Shown here piece by piece: positions 47,901 to 59,544 of a stretch of 64,000 nucleotides of DNA. The first letter of the stretch is position 1; each line of letters begins with the position of its first letter. This stretch comes from Selaginella tamariscina. Its lineage: Eukaryota; Streptophyta; Lycopodiopsida; Selaginellales; Selaginellaceae. The stretch covers positions 346,001 through 410,000 of the forward strand of contig PUQB01000143.1 in assembly GCA_003024785.1 (NCBI GenBank). The letters are read 5' to 3'. A program made the position numbers and the translations under genes. The notes below the pieces were generated by a model. It did not search any database. It worked only from the letters and a program-made list of their open reading frames with translations, and was not told where the DNA came from.

Positions 47901-48000
47901 ATAGTGAGATTTTAATAGCCGTCGGATTGGTTTCCAATTTAGACCACTTGCTCCTGTATATAAGTTAAGGTTTTGGGCTAATACAATATACACATTTTTA
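41923..48000 (+). mobile_element. Ty3/Gypsy LTR retrotransposon, decayed
   Basis: The LTRs at about 41923-42041 and 47855-47998 share AAGGTCCACAT, ACATACTATTATTAG and CTA(C/A)TACAATATACACATTT. The 3' LTR follows a purine tract, GAGAGGAGGGGATGA. Between them lie gag remains (zinc-knuckle-like CWTCDEVGHT near 42910), RT (FCIDYPLLNNVTILDVYPLP near 43915; MPFGLSNALATFQ near 44415), RNase H (near 44900-45060) and an integrase zinc region plus core (45607-46100). RT before integrase defines Gypsy. Stops and shifts are frequent, and the RT YxDD box reads FIND. Confidence 0.85.
46150..47165. mobile_element. Insertion nested in the Gypsy integrase region
   Basis: The integrase reading resumes at about 47175 (AACAATGGTTTGGTGGAACGG) after about 1 kb of unrelated sequence. 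The insert holds four copies of a ~30-bp GGAATACGG(C/T)AGTGCCAGAG unit (46237-46330), a GGTATAAATAGATG TATA region (46450), three to four TATCTTACTTGATTTCTACT repeats (46545-46760) and CCTTATTACGGG-type repeats (46850-46970). This looks like a solo LTR. Confidence 0.6.
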
Positions 48001-49100
48001 TATTGATTTATTTTAACTTAATATTAAATTTATTCTAATTAAGGAATTCTTGGTATTTAAGTTTAAATTAAATATAATAATAATAATAATTGTTAATTTA
48101 TAAATGAATCTTATATAACCATATTCAAAACAATTATAAAATTATTAGGTGAATGTGAGAGAGCTTATCAATGGCTATGAACAATTTGATCTCCATATGT
48201 TAACGATTGTAAACAAATCAATCTCCATTGTCAAACTTAAATTAAATTTCGGATTTAAGGTTATTGAGGTTAAATCTCAAAATAATTATATATATCAACG
48301 GTTGTAAATAATTTAATTTATGCCATCAAACAGCTTTATGATTATTCAAATTAAATCTATACCAATTAAGTTTCATGAATAAACTGTGAATATACACAAT
48401 ATACTAATACACATAATTTTATTATAATTTTTTTTACATGAATCTTACATTCATTTTTTTGGACAAAATAAGTAAGAGAAATAAGAGGATTACATATCAA
48501 AAAATCCAAAACATTACAAAAACCTATATTTAACCTTAATTTTTTGTTTTAATGCTGAGTTATTTACCTTAACTCTAATTAATTTAAATTTAATTTTATC
48601 TTAACCAAATAAACATGTACCTATGGCATAGGCACAAGAGAGACCCTTAAAGGTTTGAATTGTGCGCACTTCACTTGATTTTTAGAATTAGGAGAGAGCA
48701 TAATATAAATTAGCATGAATTCAAAAAAGAATTTTTTAATATATTTGTATTACATAAGAATAAATAAACAAGTTGAACTCAATATACCCAACAACATCCA
48801 ATTGTGTTCCTGTCCTTAGGTGGATCAATCAAGTCATATAATATAATGCATATGGCATGATTGTTACTTCATGTCGTTCTACAAAACATTTTACAAAACC
48901 ATGAAAATAAAGAAGTCTTTCCGAGGGAGGACATCTTAGAGACAACTACTCACGAGGTGAGAAATTCCTTTCATTGGCTAAACATATAGCCTTTTCTAAT
49001 TGTTTTGAGAAGGAAATGGTTAAATAGGAAAATGTGAGTTTTCCTGTTTAACAATACATATTTTAAGTTAATATAAAGAGATGCATTATACATCTGAAAG
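48000..49100. other. AT-rich stretch without recognised gene
   Basis: AT-rich sequence with no coding, RNA or element-end signal recognised. Confidence 0.6.
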
Positions 49101-51770
49101 TTAAAATTAAAAAAGAACTCATTTAATGGTATCATCTTTGCTTATGTGGCAATTAATGTTCTTCGTCTTCCCAATCCTGTCGGTAAGTAAACTCGCGTCT
49201 ATATACAAACTGAATCATATTTCATAGACTTCTAACTATCAATAATGTAACTATGTGTCTCCTCATCCTTGTCAAAAAGAAGTTAGCTCATCCTTCATAG
49301 CACTATGAAGCTGCATTAAGTAATGGCCTCTTGGTAGTTGTGTGGCTCAAATGGTGAGGGTGAAGAATGAACGAAGAGCTTGTTAAGATCTTTGTGCTTT
49401 TTTCATCTAGACCACAACCATATTGTCTTATATCAAAAGGAGCCTCCCTTATGAGTCACTTTACTTCTATTGTGTGAGTTAAAGTGGTTTAGGCATGCTT
49501 AAGATATATTCCTTTTCCTTGTGACAACTCCACACATATTGGTTTTGGTGACATGGAGGCTCCTACACTTCCTTGAGCTTCTAGTGTGATTGTTTGAAGG
49601 ATTTCACCATCCCAAAACCAATCAAGCAGCTCCCAAGCGACCTACAAGTTGCCTTGTAAGTTTATTTGGATTTGTCAATGTTTATACAACTCTTGCTTAT
49701 CAAAAGCAACATCATTAGAGATAATGACTTTCTACGTGATTGGTAGACTCAAAATCCTTTAGATAGATTGTTATAACTAAATAAGTAGCCTATAGTGCTA
49801 CATGTGTTAGTTTTTCTAAGTCTTTTCCATTTCAAAGAGAAAATGCAACACACCCATACTCATAATGTTTGAATTTGGAAATGTTTGCTCGATGAGATGT
49901 TCAATCTTTGTGAGGAATTTTCTTCTTACATGAAGTGTGTAGTAAATGATTTTGAATCTAAATTACTGTATGTATTGCTTCATTCTAAAAGAAGATTGAG
50001 AGTCTTAAAGAAGTCAATGAGCTACAAGCTACATCATAATTGAACTGCTCCATGTATTGCTTCATCTTAAAGAAATGTTGGGAGTCCTGAAGAGGTCAAT
50101 AAGTTACAAATCGCATCCTAATTAACCAAGTTTTTCTTTCTGAGACATTATTTTGTTGAGGCGTGTATGGGCAGTTTCATTGGTGCACTATGCCCCATTT
50201 CTTTTAGAAGTCTTCAAATGTTGTAGATGTATACTCTCTACTGAAATCAGTTCACAAAGCCTTCATTCTCTTACATGTTTATACTTCTACTTAAGCTATA
50301 AACTCCTTTAGTAAAAAAAGTGTATGTAACTTGTGATGTACAAACAAAACATTAGTCCATTTACTAAATTCATTTATAAATGTTATGACATATCCTTTCC
50401 CTTGCCTAAATTGTGTTTTCATAAGCCCACCAATATCTAAATGAATGAGCTATAATGGTGCATTTGTATGAAGGTTAAAGGAATGAAATTATTGTTTAGT
50501 TTGTTTGTCAAGCACACAAAGCTTGAGTGGAGTCTTATGGAGTGGCTAAATGTATGGAAGATTTAATTCATATAGGTCATTGTGTCTATGCCTTCATGTA
50601 ACTAAGTTTTCTCTCTAAGTTACAAACACTACATGCAAAACAATCAAAAGTAACAACCATTCCCAAATGAAATGAGATTCTTTTATGAATAAGTACTAAG
50701 TATTATTCAAAGTAAGAATATGACCACTACCTAAAAAAACTTTGGCAATATTAGAAATTGCTATTGATAATACACCTCCATCATCAACTCAAACTAACTT
50801 ATTTACACACTCTTTGGGTTTTTCAATCCACTTAAGTAATTTGACTAACTGTCTTTCACTTCTTAAATCAAGAACAAAAGAGAAATTATCAAAGGGTATA
50901 CACAAATTAAGATTTAAACAAACTTATAATTTTTATTAAACTCTTCTTATTCATCTTTTAATTTTATTCACCTTACGAATCTTCTACCTTAACATTATAA
51001 GTTGCATAGGTGTTGGCAAGGCATAAGGAGCCAAAGTCAATTATAGGGAACCGGCTAGATCTAAAATTCTAGCTCGACCACCTCCATACCTACCATGTGA
51101 CCTCCTTGGATTAGGGTTTTTTACATATAGAGTTTGAGTTGTTGTGCTATCATCCACCATGCCACAATGCTCTAATTTACATTGGAAGAGTGTTTTTATT
51201 TCTCGCAAGGTTTGTGCACTCAACCGAATATGTATCAAGAAAAGGCTATACAAATAGCAATGATCTTTTGGGCTACAAAGTATCCAACATACTAGCTTCT
51301 TTGAAATTGATTAAAAAGCAAATAAAATTATCCAAAGAGAGTAGTATGTTATCACATAGTTGATATATGAGATTTACAATTTGTTACTTGATTATACTGA
51401 TTGCACATTATGAACACTTGGTAATTATTAATTATATATCTAGATCTACATGGTATTATGTTACTCCACCATGAGCAGAATATCATCATCACTCAATTTT
51501 GTAGAAGTGATGATTCTAACTTTTTCAAGTTGGTCATCATATTTGGGTGCCACTTCCAAGCACCAAGATAAAAGTGCTACTGTCGCTAGTGCCAACATTG
51601 CACAAACACTTTTCCTTTTATTAGTAGACCTCTATGAGCTCCTTATGTAGGTGGATAAATAAACACAAAGACCATTCTCTGTTACCAAGTGAAAAAAACT
51701 CACCTTCCCCATCAAACTAGGGAATGCGAGTAGCAACGAGCTTTGTGAGCTCTGATACCATAAAAAAAAA
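49100..51770 (-). mobile_element. Copia element remnant (5' part), minus strand
   Basis: An intact tRNA-Met-type primer site, TGGTATCAGAGC, reads on the minus strand at 51749-51760, so the 5' LTR lies to its right. To the left is the leader shared with 14960-15680, and at about 50140-50450 broken integrase sequence is legible: a PYTPQQN-like block before GVSER-type sequence, and a short WAYENT-type stretch. Stops are dense, and RT was not found in this remnant. Confidence 0.6.
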
Positions 51771-52020
51771 CACAAAAAATGAATGAAAATTAAATTGTCA
51801 ATTTCATATCTATTTGTACATATATACTACTTCTCCATCCTACCATTCTTTAGTCACACCTTGTAATTAAGATTCTTTCAATAAATTAATCTAACACCTA
51901 TTTTTAATATATATTAAACATAACTTTCATAATGCCATTTGCATTTAAACCCAAATTGAGGTACTTATTTATAGAGGATTCAATAAAACATAATGTAATA
52001 ATTAGTGTTGAGAACATTAA
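51771..52020 (-). mobile_element. Probable 5' LTR end of the 49-51.8 kb Copia remnant
   Basis: Directly right of the primer site, the minus strand reads ATTTTCATTCATTTTTT before TGGTATC, as also occurs before the primer site at 14960. A TCTATAAATAAG box lies at about 51965-51980. The outer end of the LTR was not found. Confidence 0.35.
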
Positions 52021-52029
52021 CAATAAACA

Positions 52030-53280
52030 TATACTTTTTTTAGTATAAGACACATGTAGTTGCACAAGGGTATATATACACAAGTTCTAGGTGTAGATTA
52101 CCATGAAACATTCTTGTTTATTGTCAAGCTTACTAGCATTTGGACCTTAATTGCATGTGCAAAAGTGTATAGGGTTTTAGCACATCACATGAATGCTTAT
52201 TTTAAGGTCAATCTCAATGAGGAGATTTACATGAAGCATGCTTTAGGGTTGAAGATGGGAATGGGCATATGTAGAAGGTTTTATATGGTTTTAAACAAAC
52301 ATCAAGACATTGGTACCAATGCTTAAATACTTTCCTCGCTCAAACTAGGTTCACCAATCTCACATCAGATGGGAACATATACTTGCTAGAAGAAGGTGAT
52401 ATCTTTGGTGTACTCACAATATATATAGATGATTGTTTACTTGTCTGCAACAAGTTGGACTTCTTGAACAAAATTAAATTCATACTTAAAATACACAATG
52501 ACGAATCTTGGTGAATTTTCGTAGTTGCTTGGCATGAAGGTCTCTTGCAATACCTCTACATGTTCTATAAAGCTTACTCAAACAAGCTACATCAATAGGC
52601 TTCTTCTCTCATTTCACATGAAAATAATAAAATGTGTCACCCCAATCGTTACATGTGTGAAATACTCCAAGAACATAGAAGTTCCATTTTTAAATATCAA
52701 ACTATATTAATCACTCATTGGTGGTTTACTATATGCCTCTATACCACATAATTATACATTGCATATGTAATGGGTCTCCTAAGTTGCTTTTCTAGCAGCC
52801 CTACTACAGTGCATTGGCAAGCTAGGAAGCATGTACTTAAATATCTTAAGAAGTTGGACTAATGTACCAACCAAATGACCAGCACAAAATGTAATTTTTA
52901 GCATACTTAGATGCAGATTGAGCAAAAGATGTTCACACTAGGCAATCAACATTTAGTATGTGTTTTATGTTAGCACCATAAAACAGCAAGAAACAACCAA
53001 TTGTGGCTCTGTCTAGTACAAAAGCTGAGTGCGTTGTTAGATTATTTGGCTTAAACGAATGCTACAGAAATTATGATTGAATCAACCGAGGCCAACTTAA
53101 CTCTTTTGTGAATAACAAAAATTACTTAGTAATGATAAAGAATTTAATGGTTCATTCTCATACAAAACATGTGGATATTCAACATCATTTTATCGTAAGA
53201 GAAGAAATTATATTCTAAGTCAAAAGCAACTTACAGATATTTTTTATTACAGTTCATTAATGTAGAATGATAAATAAGAT
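52030..53280 (+). mobile_element. Copia element remnant (RT-RNase H), plus strand
   Basis: Legible RT blocks are VLGVDYHETFLFIVKLTSIW (52088), IYIDDCLLVCNKLDF with the YIDD active site (about 52420-52460), a YSLIGGLLYA-like segment (about 52705), and the RNase H pieces KKQPIVALSSTKAEC (about 52990-53030) and TKHVDIQHHFI (about 53165). Stops and shifts separate the pieces. No LTR was identified. Confidence 0.75.
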
Positions 53281-54240
53281 ATATTAAGTAACTTAGGTGT
53301 ATATACATCTTTGTGTTTCCTTTATATTTAAATACATGGTCAAGATTTCCTTTTAAAACACTTATAAGAGAATAAAACATAATATTAAAAGAAACAAGCA
53401 AAATTGATTTCTTTTCATTTAAACAAAGCTGATTTAAATAAAACTCAGAATGTATATTTTTAACATAGTTGTCAAATATGAACTACATTTAAGCATTTTC
53501 AATCTAAGTAAATTAACTACTAAATAGATTTATGATATATTAATGAATTAAGGTAAAGACAATATAAATACAAATACATACATATCAAACATATGTATAT
53601 TTATATACACCTGCACATATGCATGTGTATAAAAGAATACATAGTACGTGGTGCAGAAGTAAAATAATCTTATATTATAACACATTATAAATAATAACAA
53701 ATTAAAATATTAATGCTTTAAGTAATAATGAATATTAAAAGACTTATGAAGAATTCTAAATACATATGTATACTAATAAAGGAATTTTTTAAAAATCCCT
53801 CGTAATCAAATGTAAACATAAAATTCAAAACATGTTATTTCTTTCACTCACACCTGCATTATAAAAACCCTTATAGTTTAATTAAATTACATAAAACCCT
53901 TCACAATTTCAATTATGTCTCTATTTATGTACACTCACATTGTCCACATAAAGATATATGCATATCCATACAATACATATATACACATTATACAGTGATA
54001 TGTATATTTGTATGTATCTTCACACAACCACAAAAACACCTTGTGTAATATACACACGGGGTTTAATAAATTTTACGAGGGGTTTTGTAATTTAACTAAA
54101 TTATATAGGGGTTTTTAATAGTTTAATTAAAACATTAATAATAATAAAAAGATAAATAAAATATATAAAAATAAACATATTGTTTACGTAGAAAAATAAT
54201 ATGATTTAAATCTGTATTAATAATTATATACAAATCGGTC
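53280..54240. other. AT-rich stretch downstream of PA200
   Basis: AT-rich, with scattered TATACACAT words. No gene was recognised. It holds the 3' flank of the PA200 gene, whose stop codon is at 54241-54243 on the minus strand. Confidence 0.6.
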
Positions 54241-54279
54241 CTAAGCAAAATATGAAGCTGCTCCAGAATTCAGTAGCAA
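54241..54279 (-). other. PA200 terminal exon with YFA proteasome-docking tail
   Basis: The acceptor TGCTGTGCAG is followed by 13 codons ending Ser-Tyr-Phe-Ala and TAG. The preceding exon ends in phase 0 after QFTDDQLE. A Tyr at the antepenultimate position fits the tail (YYA/YFA) by which PA200/Blm10 proteins dock into the 20S alpha-ring pocket. Confidence 0.9.
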
Positions 54280-55438
54280 CTGCACAGCATACAAATTTTT
54301 CAGTAGACCGCAATATAATGAATAAATAAATAATAATTAGTTAAATATAATATTAAATGAAAAAATTACCTCTAATTGATCGTCGGTAAATTGCTGTTTT
54401 TGAATGTCCCAAGTGTCCGAGTGTGTACGGCGGAACTCTCCTATCGTTTTGGCCACGGTGGCCCGTATCGGCCACGGAAAGTGGCCAAAATATGTTACCG
54501 TGGTTACCGTCTCAGGTAACCAGCTGTTAAAAATAGTTAACCACATGGTTAATTTAAAATGATTAAGTTATGCAAAGTTCGCACATACTAAATTAATAAA
54601 TACGTAAATAAAACATGTTCTAATTACTACAATAAATTAACAAAATACAACATTCACAAATACATAATCAACTTATTAGGAAAGTTTAACTCAATACGTT
54701 AAGCAAACAGTTAGAATTAACTTAAGAGTTAATTTTTTTATATTTAATTAATATAAGATTTTCACCTGGGTATGTCATAAGGTACAGATAAAATGCACGC
54801 TGCAAGACGAAGAACTGCTCCATGTACAATTGCAACTGAGTGTTCATTGCTTAACCTGTTATAATACAAGTAAACATTATATATATACACAACACACACA
54901 AAACATATGTACATACATATACACACATATGAGCTGTATATGTAGGGGGAGAGCTTCAAAGTATTTATGTACACACGCGCATATACATATAGACATGTAC
55001 GTTCTATATATACAAATACGTACTTTGATGATTTTGGAGATTTATAAATGGAGAGTGCTGTTTGCAAAGCTTGTTTACGGAAATCCTCAATAATTTTACT
55101 CTCTGCTCCCTTCATTAAACCCGCTGCTGTGGTCGCACACATTTCTCTTACCTGTTTTTAAAATTAGACATTTCTTCAGTACATTTTGTGTTTGCGTGCG
55201 TGTTTGCGTGTGTGTGTGTGTGTGTGTGTGTGTAAACTACCAATATATTTAATTAACTTTCAAAAACTGTCACATATTTACACACTTCGCAGTGCACGCA
55301 CACACACAAGGTAAGTTTTTTACCTCAAGTTGAGGATCACACAGTGATCCTGTAACTTTGTTCCATAGCAACTGCCATTCACTACTTTCCAGTATAAATG
55401 AATGCCTGCAAATAACTTAGATTATATTATATGTATCT

Positions 55439-55498
<60 letters not shown>

Positions 55499-58400
55499 CT
55501 GTATGCGAAAGGTTGTACATAGGAGAATGCAGCAACTCTAACACGCCAGTTTTCTTCACTTGCTGCCTTAACTATTGTCAAAACGGCTGGATTGAGGTGT
55601 TTAGTAGAAAAAACCTGCCATTTTAAATTACGTAAAGCCGACCTGGCTAACGATGTTAAATCTTTTTCCGACGTGTCCTACAAAAATAGACATATATTAG
55701 TATTTATATTTTAAACTTAAGGAAATTATTATATATGGTCATATGTCATGTTTTAATTATGATGTTAATCATATGGATACATTTGTGTATATGCGTGTTT
55801 AGATTAGTGATCTTTTCTTATTTTTAAATGTTAGTTAACATTCATATAATACTTCATTTGGGAGGCATATATATTCAATAACACCCACAGACACCCGCAC
55901 ACACACTCACGCCCACGCACGCATGCACGCACACACAATATTACCTGTAGCAAGAGCAGAGGATGTAAAAGTTGAACTAAAATATCCGCTAAGACGTTAA
56001 AACGACCAGATTTTATGCAAGTGTGCATAAAATAAAACACCTGAACAAATATAAACATCAAAATAACATCAATAATAAAATGTTACATTACTTTAACGTA
56101 ACTTTTATTACATTACCAATGCTATTTTAACATATAACGTCAACAACTCTCTCTCTCTCACGCACACACACGCTATATTGTTCACACACAAGACACACAT
56201 GATGCACGCATGCATATGCATAATAAATATAGTGCATACGTGTGAGTTGTACTAAGTAGTTTAATTACTAAACAGTAACTGGTTTATAAACAGATACATT
56301 TTACATATACAATTATTTAGTACAACATACAACAATATATATTTATACTTAAATAAGTATTTAATTAGTGAATACCGTTTCCATCTCGCGAACAGCGTGT
56401 TTCGTATCAGTAACATCGGAACATTCTTCATCAACATCCTGGATCTGTCTGGCTTGTGATGAAGCTTGCTCGACGAAGGATTCCAAAATCTTGTCATTTT
56501 TCGAATATACCGAAAGAATATCCTCGTCGTCTCTAGAATGTGTTGAACGGATATTCGATGTTAGAATGCATATCAGACTCCCGGTTGCCTTCCTAACCTG
56601 CATTCACAAACATAAATATATTCGTTAAGCATTAGACGACTGTTAAGCAGACGTGTGTGTGTGTGTGTGTGTGAGAAGAGAGAGAGACCTGAACTGAAGA
56701 GTGAGAAGTATTTTCAATAACTTCCTCTAGTAAGTTAGCCTGGAACATAGTCTCGTCTTTTGTCATACTTCTAGGATTGACCTCCAGTAATGCTCCAATG
56801 AGAAAATTTAGCCTGTCAATATTCATTGTGTTTAATTAATGACGTTTTAATTAATGACGTTTTAAGTTAACATTGGTTTTGCTTTTCAATTCATAGATTA
56901 ATAAATGCAATAATTATAACTAACGTACTACTATTCTTACTACATATATATGCAAACATATATTAACTTAAATATATTGATATAATACCTTTTAGCAATT
57001 AAACTCGAGGAAGAAGATGATGTTAACAGCCTATAGAGGCAATCTAACAATTTTGGACGAAGTTCTGAACCATCCATTGCATATCGTATGCATGCTAGCC
57101 ACTCGGGTGCAGACTCCAATGTGCTTTTCTTCAAAACCTTAAACACAAAAAATAAATTAAATTAAAAATAATCTTTTACACACACACACACACACGAACA
57201 TAACATATATATACATATCTGTGTGTAAAAGTTCACATGATATCATGTACACCAGTAGCTGAAGCACGTCTCTCTCTCATACATACACACACAACTCTTG
57301 CAAATAATATAAAACTTAGTATATATAATATCTTATACATACATGTAACTGAACGGTAGTGGCAAATCGATGTATGAGAGGTGTGTGTGTGTGGTGTTTG
57401 AGAGAGAGAGACATCAAGCATAAATATAAGTTTACCTTTCGGAGCAAAGTATGTAGCCACTCTTCCCAAGCAGGGAAAACACATGGTGCATTAGAGCGTA
57501 AAACTCCACTAATAATCTCCGCAGCCGTACACTGCTTCCCACGCTCGTCCGTACTATACGATGCATCTTCCAGGGGCCTACGTATAATTTCCAATACCGT
57601 ATGACCGTATTTTCTTGTTAACTCCTCGAATAGTTTAGCAAAGGTTTTAGAAAAGGCAACCCCTCTTGTTTTAGAGTCCCATGTTCTCGTCACAGGCCAG
57701 TCATGCATGTAACTGTAATTAATTATTTATTATATGGATAGAAATTTAACTGGACTAAGTTTATTATTAAACTAGTTTCATAATTAAATTAATTTTATTA
57801 AAAAAGTTTGTATGTCAACACACATACACACAAAAGCAGAGAGAGTATATGTTGGCTTACAGCATATACATATTCATATTTACATACGCATTTCACACAA
57901 ACAGTGCATACACAGACGCAAATGTCCATCCTACATGTGAATGTGTGTGTACACATACCGTGGCATATACGAATGAAGACCAATATCAGACATACTTCGA
58001 GGAACATTAACATCGTCGTCTTCCTTATAATGATGATCAAGAGCGAGGAGTTTAACAATGTTTTCACCAAAACTGTTGTTAAGCAGCCTGTGCATGCCGT
58101 TTAAGCCATTAGTACATTCCTGTTCATTCTTAGTATATTCGTGTTCATCCTTGGTATATTCCTGCTTGTCAGATTCTGCCCCGATAAGTAATAAAACTGC
58201 TTTTGCTGATAACAGTCTCAAAGCAGGTAGCTCGCTTGTCAAGTTGTAGAGAAAATGCCCTGTTATAAATAAGATGTTAAAATATGTATATTTAAGTATA
58301 TGTATGTATGAGTGTGTATGTACATGTGTAATACATATTCACGTATTGTATGTACACATGTAGACGTGTGTGTGTGTGTGTGTGGGGGGGCGGGGGGGGG

Positions 58401-59501
58401 ATACCACGTGCAGTTTTGAGAAGCTTGAGAGTTTGATCGTTTTCGGATTGAGAAATTGGAGAGAGTGTTAAAAATAGGTATATTCCCTGAGCCATAAGAT
58501 TATACCTGCAAAAAGTATGATATTTATAATATAAATGTGAATGCGAATATAAGCTTGTTGTATTAAACTATATTGTACGATGTGTATATTATGTATATAT
58601 GCAGGGTTTAAAAAATATGTATATTTGTTGTATAAACTAGTCAGCTGTATATTCAATATAAAGGTATTATTTATAACTAGTAAGTACTTTTAATAATATA
58701 AGTTCTCTTTATATGTAGTGCTTTACTTCTCAAACACTTACAATGCAGATATTATGTATTATATATTTGTGTTTATAGTTTCTTTGCCCTAAGAAAATAT
58801 TTAGTTTTAATTTATTTAAATTAAAAAGGAAATTCAATATTAGCTATCCATAATTTTTTTAAAAAGGAATAACAATAGCATGCTGTACCTTAATATATAT
58901 TCATAAATGTAAGTCAAACCACACACACACGTGTATATGTACATACATATACACTATTTTTTACCTCCAATGGACAGACGATGAATCACCAGCAGCATAG
59001 TCTTTTAAATGTGATATTATACTTTCATACGTTTGCACTCCATTATCAAAGTGAATATTTATCAAAAGGCCACCAAAGTAATAATTAAACAGGCTAAAAA
59101 GCTGTAAATAAAAAGAAACAAGGAAATATTACATTCTTTACTTAACCTTGAGAAGTTTAACTAAAGTAAAACAAATTTAACTAAATTTTATCTGTTTACT
59201 GCTTATGTAATCTACGTTTGTTTGTATGCATGTATATACTACATATACACGCTCTGCACACGCACACACACCGACCTTGTCGATTGCGCTCTGAACTTTT
59301 GTTGAATCGTGATGTGAGCTGCATATAAGTATAGATAATTAGATTTACATATATGTATATTATAAATGTTGCGTGTGTTGTTATACACACACACGTTTCA
59401 CTTCGGATAATTACCTGTTAAGTATCGAGGTTAAAATATGGACAGACAAGACCAGTCCTGTGTAAGCAACAATCAGTATATCGTGCAACCTTATACTAAT
59501 A

Positions 59502-59544
<43 letters not shown>

